Assembly: GCA_900769905.1 (NCBI GenBank)
Contig: CAAGIL010000088.1
Span: 1-5,852, forward strand
Source of the DNA: Rikenellaceae bacterium
GTDB taxonomy: Bacteria; Bacteroidota; Bacteroidia; Bacteroidales; UBA932
Length of the DNA: 5,852 nucleotides
Direction of reading: 5' to 3'
In this document: piece by piece, positions 1-5,464 of the stretch
Numbering within the stretch: position 1 is the first letter of the stretch
How the letters are laid out: each line of letters starts with the position of its first letter
The notes under the pieces: model-generated
Seen by the model: the letters and a program-made list of their open reading frames with translations, nothing else
Database searches by the model: none
Told to the model about the DNA's origin: nothing
Program-made: the position numbers and the translations under genes

Positions 1-438
1 AGTCTCGTGGACCGCTACCGCAGCAACGAGTCCCTCTACAAACTTATGCGCTACGAGAAGTTCGCCGTGTACCTCATCCTGCTCTTCGTGGTCATCATCG
101 TGGCCTTCAACATCTTCGGCTCCCTCTCCATGCTCATCATCGAGAAGAGCGGGGATGCCCGCACCCTTAGCGCCGCCGGTGCGCGGGACGGACTGCTGAA
201 AAGGATTTTCGTGCTCGAGGGATGGCTCGTGTCCCTGCTCGGAATGGGCAGCGGACTGGTGCTGGGAGTGGCTCTCGCCCTGCTGCAGCAAGGTCTGGGC
301 CTGGTGAAGATGCCCGGGAACTTCGCGATGGAGGCCTTCCCTGTAGTGCTCCGGGCTTCGGACGTGCTCCTCACCGCCGCCAGCGTCGCCCTCACCGGCC
401 TGCTGATTTCCCTGCTCGCAGCAAGAAAAAAATTTTGA
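1..438 (+). CDS. ABC transporter permease, LolC/LolE/FtsX type (C-terminal part, 5' truncated)
   Basis: The reading frame is open from the first base of the window and stops with TGA at 436-438, so about 145 C-terminal residues are present. The in-frame GTG at 7 is probably internal, not a start. Three hydrophobic segments are visible, at about residues 22-47, 72-97 and 120-140 of the visible part. The first is followed by the segment IIEKSGDARTLSAAGA and then a short amphipathic stretch. This matches the coupling region and last three membrane helices of FtsX/MacB-like permeases. In that family the LolC/LolE branch works with the ATPase LolD to release lipoproteins from the inner membrane, and the motif resembles that branch most. 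The protein ends in a basic tail (AARKKF), consistent with a cytoplasmic C-terminus. The LolC/E role is inferred from the C-terminal part only; another FtsX-family exporter cannot be excluded. The stop codon overlaps the -33 element of the next promoter. Confidence 0.8.
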   Translation, partial: SLVDRYRSNESLYKLMRYEKFAVYLILLFVVIIVAFNIFGSLSMLIIEKSGDARTLSAAGARDGLLKRIFVLEGWLVSLLGMGSGLVLGVALALLQQGLGLVKMPGNFAMEAFPVVLRASDVLLTAASVALTGLLISLLAARKKF

Positions 439-464
439 TATTTGTCCCCTGTTTTATACATTTG
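434..464 (+). promoter_or_regulatory. Bacteroidota-type promoter for the five-gene run
   Basis: A perfect TAnnTTTG -7 element (TACATTTG, 457-464) lies 19 bases downstream of a TTTG (434-437), which fits the -33/-7 arrangement of Bacteroidota primary-sigma promoters. A second TTTG at 441-444 is too close to serve as the -33 element. Transcription would start near 470, giving a leader of roughly 25 bases before the ATG at 497. The -33 element overlaps the stop codon of the permease gene, so upstream transcription may also read into this run. No convincing terminator is seen between the two. Confidence 0.7.
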
Positions 465-496
465 TTTCTGATTGTGCCCCAGGCACCTGATTGGCT

Positions 497-1471
497 ATGG
501 AAGAATTGAAAAAATTATACCCGATGAAGTTCTGCGCCCTGCAGGACGAGTACTCCTGGGGAAGCGAGGAATTCAAGCTCGCAGACCTCGGCTACCGCGA
601 CTCCCTGGTGAGGGACGGCTGGCTCGCAGGCAACAGCCTGGGGGAACTTATGGACACCTACCTCGACCGCGTCACGGGTGACCGCCTCTACCAGTACTAC
701 GGGCGGCAGTTTCCCGTCTGCGTGCGCGTGCTCAAGGTGAAGGGTGATATGCCGCTGCAGGTGCATCCCGGGGATGAGATTGCCTCCCAGAGGTACGACT
801 TCCTCGGCAAGGACAAGTTCTGGTACGTGCTGCGCGCGGGGAAGGACGCCCGCATCGGGGTTGGTTTCCTCAGGGACAGCGACGCCGGCGAGTTCTGGAC
901 GGCCATAGACTCAGGGAAGCAGGACGCGCTGCTGAACTTCATCGCCCCGCACGCCGGACTAGGCCTCTTCATCCCGGCCGGCACCCCTCACACCGCCTCC
1001 GGAGACATTGAAATTCTGGAAATTGCCGAGTCCTCCCCTCTCGACTTCTGCCTCAGCGGCAGGGGCGGGACGGTCAGCGAGGACCAGTTCGACCCGTCGC
1101 TCACGCTTGTGGATGCCCTGGACTTCATCGACTACGGGAAGTTCAAGCCGTCCGCCGGCAAGGGCGACACCCTCATAGACATCCCGGCGTTCACCGTAAC
1201 GCGTATGGCGCTCAAGGACCCCGTGCGCTGCAACAACGCCGAATTCGACTCCATAATCCTTTACAGCTGCGCGTCCGGAGCCGCCTCGGTCCAGCTCCAG
1301 GTGCTCGGACAGACGGCCGACTTCCCACTGCGCGCCGGCGAGACCATACTCGTCCCGGCAGAGTGCGGGGACTTTAACCTCGTCCCCTTGGAAGACGGTA
1401 CGGTGCTGCTGGAGACCACCGTCTCCAGGGTGGAGAAGGACAGCTACCTCGAACCAACAACCACTAAATAA
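497..1471 (+). CDS. Divergent class I mannose-6-phosphate isomerase-like cupin protein
   Basis: The protein is 324 residues from the ATG at 497. A TTG six bases upstream is in frame, but the ATG is preferred because Bacteroidota mostly use ATG and neither start has a ribosome binding site. Class I phosphomannose isomerases are zinc cupins that interconvert mannose-6-phosphate and fructose-6-phosphate. Visible family features are LQVHPGDE (residues 87-94, with Gln88 and His90), GKDKFWYVL (104-112), FIPAGTPHTASGDIEILEI (158-176, with His165) and a C-terminal beta-rich cupin domain with a typical GETILVPA turn. The family motif around the second segment is usually GKTECWY, whose Glu binds zinc; here Lys107 takes that place. 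The usual GE.WE.S segment near the N-terminus and the YDY.R segment are also not recognisable, though Gly-Arg-Gly (188-190) may keep the catalytic Arg. The fold assignment is firm; activity and substrate are uncertain. It is the first gene of the run and ends 8 bases before the next start. Confidence 0.8.
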   Translation: MEELKKLYPMKFCALQDEYSWGSEEFKLADLGYRDSLVRDGWLAGNSLGELMDTYLDRVTGDRLYQYYGRQFPVCVRVLKVKGDMPLQVHPGDEIASQRYDFLGKDKFWYVLRAGKDARIGVGFLRDSDAGEFWTAIDSGKQDALLNFIAPHAGLGLFIPAGTPHTASGDIEILEIAESSPLDFCLSGRGGTVSEDQFDPSLTLVDALDFIDYGKFKPSAGKGDTLIDIPAFTVTRMALKDPVRCNNAEFDSIILYSCASGAASVQLQVLGQTADFPLRAGETILVPAECGDFNLVPLEDGTVLLETTVSRVEKDSYLEPTTTK

Positions 1472-1479
1472 CACCATCT

Positions 1480-2091
1480 ATGAAAGGGATTTACATTTTT
1501 CTTGCAAACGGCTTCGAAGACATCGAGGCCCTTGCCGTGTGCGATGTGCTCCGCAGAGGAGGAGCCGAAGTCAAGCTCGTGTCCGTGAACAATCCGGGCG
1601 AAGGAAAGACAGTAACATCATCCCACGGGGTGAGCGTGAATGCCGACATCGCGTTCCAGGATCTGCCGGAGAACAGTTCGCCTTTCGGAGAATCGCTGCT
1701 GCACACCGTTCCCGCCGACATGGAGGACGTGATGATTTTCCCGGGCGGAATGCCGGGTTCAAAGACCCTCGCCGCCTGCAGCCCGCTCATCGAGATTGCG
1801 CGCAGGCACTACAACGAAGGAGGTTCGCTCGCGGCGATATGCGCGGCTCCGGGCCTCGTGCTTTCCCAGCTCAACCTGCCTGAGGGTATGGAATTCACCT
1901 GCTTCGACGGCTTCCAGGATGCCCTCATAGCCAAGGGATTCAGATTCACCGGCCGCCCTGCAGTCAGGAGCGGACGCATAATAACGGGACGGAGCGCAGG
2001 CCACGCCGTGAGCTTCGGACTTGAGATACTCAAACTCGTAAAGGGCGAGAAGGCCGCGGCAGAAGTGGCACACGCCTTGTATTTGGATTAA
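1480..2091 (+). CDS. DJ-1/PfpI family protein, YajL-like
   Basis: The protein has 203 residues and starts at the ATG 8 bases after the preceding stop. The DJ-1/YajL signature is clear: a conserved acid Glu16 in GFEDIEALAVCDVLRRGG, the strand ending in MIFPGGMPG (85-93), the nucleophile elbow AAICAAPGLVLS (118-129) with Cys121 as the reactive cysteine, and the late segment IITGRSAGHAVSFGLEIL. Proteins of this family act in the cytoplasm in the response to oxidative or carbonyl stress. Chaperone and deglycase or glyoxalase activities have been proposed, and the true substrate is disputed. The domain covers nearly the whole protein. Compared with E. coli YajL as I remember it, there are about 15 extra residues at 62-80 (a Pro/Ser-rich loop before the strand leading to the PGG motif). 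Family membership is nearly certain; the specific role is not. Confidence 0.9.
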   Translation: MKGIYIFLANGFEDIEALAVCDVLRRGGAEVKLVSVNNPGEGKTVTSSHGVSVNADIAFQDLPENSSPFGESLLHTVPADMEDVMIFPGGMPGSKTLAACSPLIEIARRHYNEGGSLAAICAAPGLVLSQLNLPEGMEFTCFDGFQDALIAKGFRFTGRPAVRSGRIITGRSAGHAVSFGLEILKLVKGEKAAAEVAHALYLD

Positions 2092-2095
2092 TATT

Positions 2096-2485
2096 ATGGA
2101 AGGAGTCAGACTCGACAAATACTTATGGGCCATACGGGTCTTCAAGACCCGCAGCGAAGCTACCGACGCCTGCAACGGCAACAAGGTGCGCCTCAACGGC
2201 AACCCCGCCAAGGCTTCCAAGGAAGTGAAGCCGGGCGATATGCTGGAGATACGCAAGGGCCCCATATTGTTGAGTTACAAGGTCTTGGCCACGAGCGGCA
2301 GCCGTATGGGCGCAGCCCTGGTGCCGCAGTACGCCGAGGACCTGACTCCGGAAAGCGAAAGAGCGAGGCTGCACGCCCCGGTGGAGACGATAATGCTCCG
2401 CCGGGACCGTGGCAGCGGCAGACCCACCAAGAAGGAGAGGCGGCAGCTGGACGGACTGATGGACATATTGGAAGAAGATTTTTAA
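2096..2485 (+). CDS. hslR: S4-domain RNA-binding protein, Hsp15/HslR family
   Basis: The protein has 129 residues. The S4 RNA-binding fold occupies about residues 4-65: RLDKYLWAIRVFKTRSEA, then a basic turn and VRLNGNPAKASKEVKPGD, the hallmark of S4-type proteins that bind structured RNA. The tail contains GRPTKKERRQLD (about 108-119), a segment also seen in HslR of proteobacteria (RPDKKERR). Hsp15 in E. coli binds the free 50S subunit still carrying a nascent chain and helps recycle stalled ribosomes after heat shock. The same role is plausible here but untested. The start lies 4 bases after the preceding stop, so the two genes are very probably co-transcribed, and the gene ends 12 bases before glmS. 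Its length is typical of the family (about 130). Confidence 0.88.
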   Translation: MEGVRLDKYLWAIRVFKTRSEATDACNGNKVRLNGNPAKASKEVKPGDMLEIRKGPILLSYKVLATSGSRMGAALVPQYAEDLTPESERARLHAPVETIMLRRDRGSGRPTKKERRQLDGLMDILEEDF

Positions 2486-2497
2486 GGTATACAGCAA

Positions 2498-4342
2498 ATG
2501 TGTGGAATCGTAGGATATGTAGGTGAAAGACAGGCCTACCCAATTCTCATCAAGGGTCTCAAGAGGCTCGAATACAGAGGATATGACAGTGCCGGAGTGG
2601 CGCTCATCAACGATGACGGAGGGCTTGTGATCTACAAGTCCAAGGGCAAGGTCAAGGACCTTGAAGCGGTCGCGTCCGACAAGGACACCAGCGGCAGCAT
2701 AGGCATAGCCCACACCCGCTGGGCCACCCACGGCGAGCCCAGCGACATCAACGCCCACCCTCATTTCTCCGAGAACCACAATCTCGCCCTCATCCACAAC
2801 GGCATCATAGAGAACTACCTCTCTCTGAAGGAGGAGCTCACCAAGCTGGGCTACCACTTCCGCTCCCAGACCGACACCGAGGTCGTCATCCAGCTCATCC
2901 AGTATATGATGGACTCCCACGGCATCTCCCTTGAGGAAGCCGTACCGCTGGCCCTCAGGAACGTTGTGGGCGCCTACGCCCTCGTGGTCATAGACAAGAG
3001 CAAGCCGGACTCAATGATTGCCGCGCGCAAGGGCAGTCCGCTCATCATAGGCATAGGAGAAAACGAGTTCTTCGTGGGATCCGATGCCTCCCCTATCATC
3101 GAATACACCAACAAGGTCGTATATCTCGACGAAGAGCAGATCGCCTTCATCAGGAAGGGCGAAGAGCTCAAGATCACCGACCTCAGCAGCGTGAAGCAGA
3201 CCGCAGTCGTCCACCAGCTCGAAATGAGCCTCAGCGAAATCGAGAAGGGCGGCTTCCCCCACTTCATGCTCAAGGAGATATTCGAGCAGCCGCGCACCCT
3301 CAAGGCCTCGATGAAGGGCCGTCTCCACCCCGAGCTCGGCACCGTCAAGCTCTCGGGCATCATAGACAACAGGGAGCGCCTGCTCAAGGCAAGACGTTTC
3401 ATAATCTGCGCCTGCGGCACCTCCTGGCACGCCGGCCTGATTGGAAAATATATGATTGAGGAACTCACCAGGATTCCTGTGGAGGTGGAATACGCCTCCG
3501 AGTTCCGCTACCGCAAGCCGGTCATCTTTGAGGATGACGTGCTCATAGCCATCTCCCAGTCGGGAGAGACCGCCGACACCCTGGCCGCAATCCAGCTCGC
3601 CAAGGATGCCGGGGCCTTCCTCTTCGGAATATGCAATGTCGTGGGCTCCTCCATAGCCCGCGCTACCAATACCGGCTGCTACACCCACATAGGTCCCGAA
3701 ATCGGTGTCGCCTCCACCAAGGCCTTCACCGCCCAGGTGACCACCCTCTTCCTTTTCGCCCTGAGTCTAGCCGAAGAGCTCGGCACCGTCACTGAGGAGC
3801 GCCGCGCCGAACTGGTGCGCGCCCTGCAGAACATCCCCGACCAGATTGCGAAAATTCTCGAGCACGACGCGGAAATCGCCGACCTCGCAAAGACCTTCAC
3901 CTACGCGCACAATTTCTTGTACCTGGGCCGCGGATTCAACTATCCTGTAGCCCTGGAAGGTGCCCTGAAACTCAAGGAAATCTCCTATATCCACGCCGAA
4001 GGCTACCCTGCCGCCGAGATGAAACACGGCCCGATCGCCCTCATCGACGAGGAGATGCCGGTGGTGGTAATCGCCCCGCGCAGAGGCCATTACGACAAGA
4101 TTCTCAGCAACATACAGGAAGTCAAGGCCCGCAAGGGCAAGGTCATCAGCATAGTCACCGAGGGCGACTCCTCAGTCAAGGCCCTCTCCGACTACGCCTT
4201 CGAGATTCCGGACACGGAAGAATGCCTCGTGCCTATACTTTCAGTCATCCCTCTCCAGCTGCTAGCCTACCACATCGCCATAGCCAAGGGCCGCGACGTG
4301 GACCAGCCGCGCAACCTGGCGAAATCAGTGACAGTAGAATAA
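2498..4342 (+). CDS. glmS: Glutamine--fructose-6-phosphate aminotransferase (isomerizing), glucosamine-6-phosphate synthase
   Basis: GlmS uses glutamine to convert fructose-6-phosphate to glucosamine-6-phosphate, the first step towards UDP-GlcNAc for peptidoglycan and lipopolysaccharide. The 614-residue length fits the family (about 600-615). The N-terminal glutaminase domain (about 2-225) begins MCGIVGYVG with the nucleophile Cys2 exposed after Met removal. It contains HTRWATHG (72-79), HNGIIENY (100-107) and SQTDTE (123-128). The two sugar-isomerase SIS domains follow: CACGTSW (304-310), SQSGETADT (353-361) and EIGVASTKAFTAQ (401-413) in the first; LEGALKLKEISYIHAEGYP and MKHGP in the second. 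By spacing from the E. coli enzyme, Lys491, Glu494, His510 and Lys609 correspond to the catalytic Lys485, Glu488, His504 and Lys603. The C-terminus PRNLAKSVTVE is the family's canonical end. All key residues are present, so the enzyme should be active. Only 12 bases separate it from the preceding gene, leaving no room for a glmS ribozyme. Confidence 0.98.
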   Translation: MCGIVGYVGERQAYPILIKGLKRLEYRGYDSAGVALINDDGGLVIYKSKGKVKDLEAVASDKDTSGSIGIAHTRWATHGEPSDINAHPHFSENHNLALIHNGIIENYLSLKEELTKLGYHFRSQTDTEVVIQLIQYMMDSHGISLEEAVPLALRNVVGAYALVVIDKSKPDSMIAARKGSPLIIGIGENEFFVGSDASPIIEYTNKVVYLDEEQIAFIRKGEELKITDLSSVKQTAVVHQLEMSLSEIEKGGFPHFMLKEIFEQPRTLKASMKGRLHPELGTVKLSGIIDNRERLLKARRFIICACGTSWHAGLIGKYMIEELTRIPVEVEYASEFRYRKPVIFEDDVLIAISQSGETADTLAAIQLAKDAGAFLFGICNVVGSSIARATNTGCYTHIGPEIGVASTKAFTAQVTTLFLFALSLAEELGTVTEERRAELVRALQNIPDQIAKILEHDAEIADLAKTFTYAHNFLYLGRGFNYPVALEGALKLKEISYIHAEGYPAAEMKHGPIALIDEEMPVVVIAPRRGHYDKILSNIQEVKARKGKVISIVTEGDSSVKALSDYAFEIPDTEECLVPILSVIPLQLLAYHIAIAKGRDVDQPRNLAKSVTVE

Positions 4343-4355
4343 ACAAGACAGAATT

Positions 4356-5030
4356 ATGATTTGGGTTATTATGATTGCCGTGATGGTGCTCTCATACATC
4401 ATCCAGGCAACCCTCAACAGCAGATTTGACAAGTATTCCCGCATCCGCGGACCTCACGGGCTCACGGGTGCTGATGTCGCCCGCCTTATGCTCAGGCAGA
4501 ACGGCATCAACGACGTCAGCGTGCAGTGCGTTCCCGGGCGCCTCACCGACCATTTCAATCCCCAGGACATGACCATCAATCTCAGTGAAAGCGTCTACAA
4601 CAGTGCCTCCGTGGCAGCCTGCGCAGTCGCCGCCCACGAGACCGGCCACGCCATACAGCACGCCACCGGCTACGGTCCGCTCAAGCTCAGGAGCGCCCTC
4701 GTGCCTGTGGTGACCTTCGCCAACAACACGGTGCAGTGGGTGCTTCTGCTCGGAGTCCTGCTCATCAATGTCTTCCCTTCCCTGCTCTGGATAGGAATAG
4801 GACTCTTCGCGATGACCACCATCTTCAGCCTCGTCACCCTCCCGGTGGAGATCAACGCCTCCCGCAGGGCAGTCGCCTGGCTCGAAGGCAGCGGAGTCGT
4901 GGATGCCGAGACAAAACCATACGCGGCAGATGCCCTGAAATGGGCCGCATACACCTACGTAATCGCCGCTCTCGGCTCCCTCGCCACCCTGTTTTACTAC
5001 ATATCAATTGCCAATTCCAGAAGAGATTAA
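4356..5030 (+). CDS. Membrane zinc metallopeptidase, YugP family (Zn_peptidase_2)
   Basis: The protein has 224 residues. A hydrophobic N-terminal segment (about 2-19) is followed by a soluble part carrying the zinc-binding motif HETGH (94-98, within AAHETGHAIQHA). Three further hydrophobic stretches follow, at about 113-138, 141-163 and 195-217, and the tail is short and basic. The order of parts (N-terminal anchor, YSRIRGPHGLTGADVA segment, DHFNP..., HExxH, then TLPVEINASRRA with a Glu at about 165 that may be the third zinc ligand) is that of the YugP-type neutral zinc metallopeptidases. These are integral membrane proteins of unknown substrate, loosely similar to HtpX-like proteases. A role in membrane protein turnover is inference. 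The gene starts 13 bases after glmS and ends the run. No clear terminator follows it, only a large-loop inverted repeat. Confidence 0.9.
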   Translation: MIWVIMIAVMVLSYIIQATLNSRFDKYSRIRGPHGLTGADVARLMLRQNGINDVSVQCVPGRLTDHFNPQDMTINLSESVYNSASVAACAVAAHETGHAIQHATGYGPLKLRSALVPVVTFANNTVQWVLLLGVLLINVFPSLLWIGIGLFAMTTIFSLVTLPVEINASRRAVAWLEGSGVVDAETKPYAADALKWAAYTYVIAALGSLATLFYYISIANSRRD

Positions 5031-5038
5031 GCAATTTC

Positions 5039-5097
5039 TTCCGTCAAGTTGGTCCATTCGTCAAAATAGCTCCCGTTTCTTTGTCAACTTAGCGGAA
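5039..5097. repeat. Imperfect inverted repeat around the leader promoter
   Basis: The left arm 5039-5051 and right arm 5085-5097 (right arm CAACTTAGCGGAA) are complementary over TTCCG/CGGAA and AAGTTG/CAACTT, with one G-T pair and one mismatch between them: 11 Watson-Crick pairs in 13 positions. The spacer is 33 bases. The right arm lies between the -33 and -7 elements of the downstream promoter. It could be an operator or the remnant of a terminator for the preceding operon. The spacer is much shorter than in the invertible capsule promoters of Bacteroides, so DNA inversion is unlikely. Confidence 0.35.
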
Positions 5098-5112
5098 ATT
5101 TTACTATATTTG
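5080..5112 (+). promoter_or_regulatory. Bacteroidota-type promoter for the structured leader and NusG-like gene
   Basis: A perfect -7 element TATATTTG (5105-5112) lies 21 bases downstream of TTTG (5080-5083), within the usual spacing of Bacteroidota primary-sigma promoters. The stretch around it is AT-rich in an otherwise GC-rich window. The predicted start is near 5117-5120, about 345 bases before the ATG at 5465, an unusually long leader. The right arm of an inverted repeat sits in the spacer, so a DNA-binding regulator could act here. Confidence 0.7.
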
Positions 5113-5362
5113 TAACAATATTTCCGCCCCGACAAAGGGACGGGAGCCAAGGGATTCAGCGGAAGCGCTTGAACAGAGCGTGGAAGTTGCGGGAAGCGCC
5201 AGATAACCCGTTGTCGGGCAATCGGCGTGCCGAGGGGAAGGAGGTGGAGAATCCTTCATAACCGGGTCTGGAAGGACTTGCCGGCCGGTCGCGCTTCAGG
5301 AAGCGACCTGAACGGACACTGTGGAAAACTGTTTGCCAGTGTCTGCCGCCAGAGTTCACTCG

Positions 5363-5449
5363 ATGGCCCCGGGAGTGAAAGAAGTACACGCAGCCCTCCC
5401 GAATCTCAGCTCCAACGAATTGACTGTTAATCGTTTAACTTTTTCTTAA
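5363..5449 (+). other. Possible 28-residue leader ORF, in frame with the NusG-like gene
   Basis: An ATG at 5363 opens a 28-codon frame ending in TAA at 5447-5449, 15 bases before the ATG of the NusG-like gene and in the same frame. The peptide would begin MAPGVKEVHAAL. It has no signal sequence, no membrane segment and no run of one amino acid that would suggest a classical amino-acid attenuator. The start codon sits in the loop of the 5355-5379 hairpin, and translation would cross both alternative stems and the weak terminator-like element. There is no ribosome binding site to support it. It may be chance. Confidence 0.15.
5414..5447 (+). terminator. Weak terminator-like hairpin with T tract before the NusG-like gene
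   Basis: Two overlapping AT-rich stems, 5426-5430 with 5435-5439 (GTTAA/TTAAC, loop TCGT) or 5414-5421 with 5429-5435 (bulged), are followed by TTTTTCTT at 5440-5447. The stem is weak for an intrinsic terminator, but its place at the end of the structured leader and just before an antiterminator gene would suit an attenuator or pause site. The T tract could also simply be the AT-rich, unstructured translation-start region usual in Bacteroidota. Confidence 0.25.
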
Positions 5450-5464
5450 TCGGAATTCTTTGCA

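Larger units (their letters stand above)
5118..5464 (+). ncRNA. Long structured leader RNA upstream of the NusG-like gene (unrecognised class)
   Basis: This GC-rich stretch follows a strong promoter and has no convincing conventional gene. Complementary segments read by eye are: a possible closing helix, 5143-5147 with 5409-5413 (GGAGC/GCTCC) and 5151-5157 with 5401-5407 (GGGATTC/GAATCTC, one G-U); a 5' helix, 5128-5135 with 5211-5218 (CCCGACAA/TTGTCGGG); and hairpins at 5222-5233, 5237-5257 (GAAGGA/TCCTTC), 5262-5284, 5287-5308 (GGTCGC/GCGACC), 5313-5345 (GACACTG/CAGTGTC plus two pairs) and 5355-5379 (TTCACTC/GAGTGAA). The hairpins stand nearly end to end, as in a folded RNA. I see none of the conserved segments of RNase P RNA, tmRNA, SRP RNA or group II introns. 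In Bacteroides, long leaders precede upxY-headed capsule operons and are needed for antitermination, so a cis role is the leading idea. A free small RNA is the alternative. The exact ends are not known. Confidence 0.55.

Noticed and set aside
491..496. TTG at 491 as the start of the isomerase-like gene
   Set aside because: An ATG follows two codons later in the same frame, and nothing upstream favours the rare start.
959..1477. Long - strand open frames opposite the isomerase, glmS and other genes
   Set aside because: They are antisense shadows of clearly assigned genes with strong family motifs and show no motif of their own.
2486..2497. glmS ribozyme or separate promoter upstream of glmS
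   Set aside because: Only 12 bases separate the genes, with no TAnnTTTG element; there is no space for the ribozyme.
5039..5097. Invertible (phase-variable) promoter, as in Bacteroides capsule loci
   Set aside because: The arms are short and imperfect, the spacer is only 33 bases, and the -7 element lies outside the repeat, so inversion would not turn the promoter round.
5235..5345. Cobalamin riboswitch, suggested by a GGTG..GAATCC-like stretch at 5242-5254
   Set aside because: The conserved segments expected after it (the B12-box-like GC-G-CCCGC-ACTGT and the later conserved parts) are absent, and a NusG paralogue is not a B12-linked target.
5156..5389. Open frame of 77 codons on the - strand inside the leader
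   Set aside because: Composition is Arg/Ser/Pro-rich as in chance frames of GC-rich DNA, no domain is recognisable, and it lies across dense inverted repeats downstream of a + strand promoter.
5227..5430. Open frame of 67 codons on the + strand in the leader
   Set aside because: Low-complexity Arg/Ser/Gly composition, no recognisable motif, and it reads through the hairpin region; more likely a by-product of GC-rich structured RNA.
5118..5464. RNase P RNA, tmRNA, SRP RNA or 6S RNA
   Set aside because: No GAGGAAAGTCC/ACAGAA pair (RNase P), no tag ORF or CCA end (tmRNA), no SRP helix 8 motif, and a multibranched rather than rod-like layout (6S).
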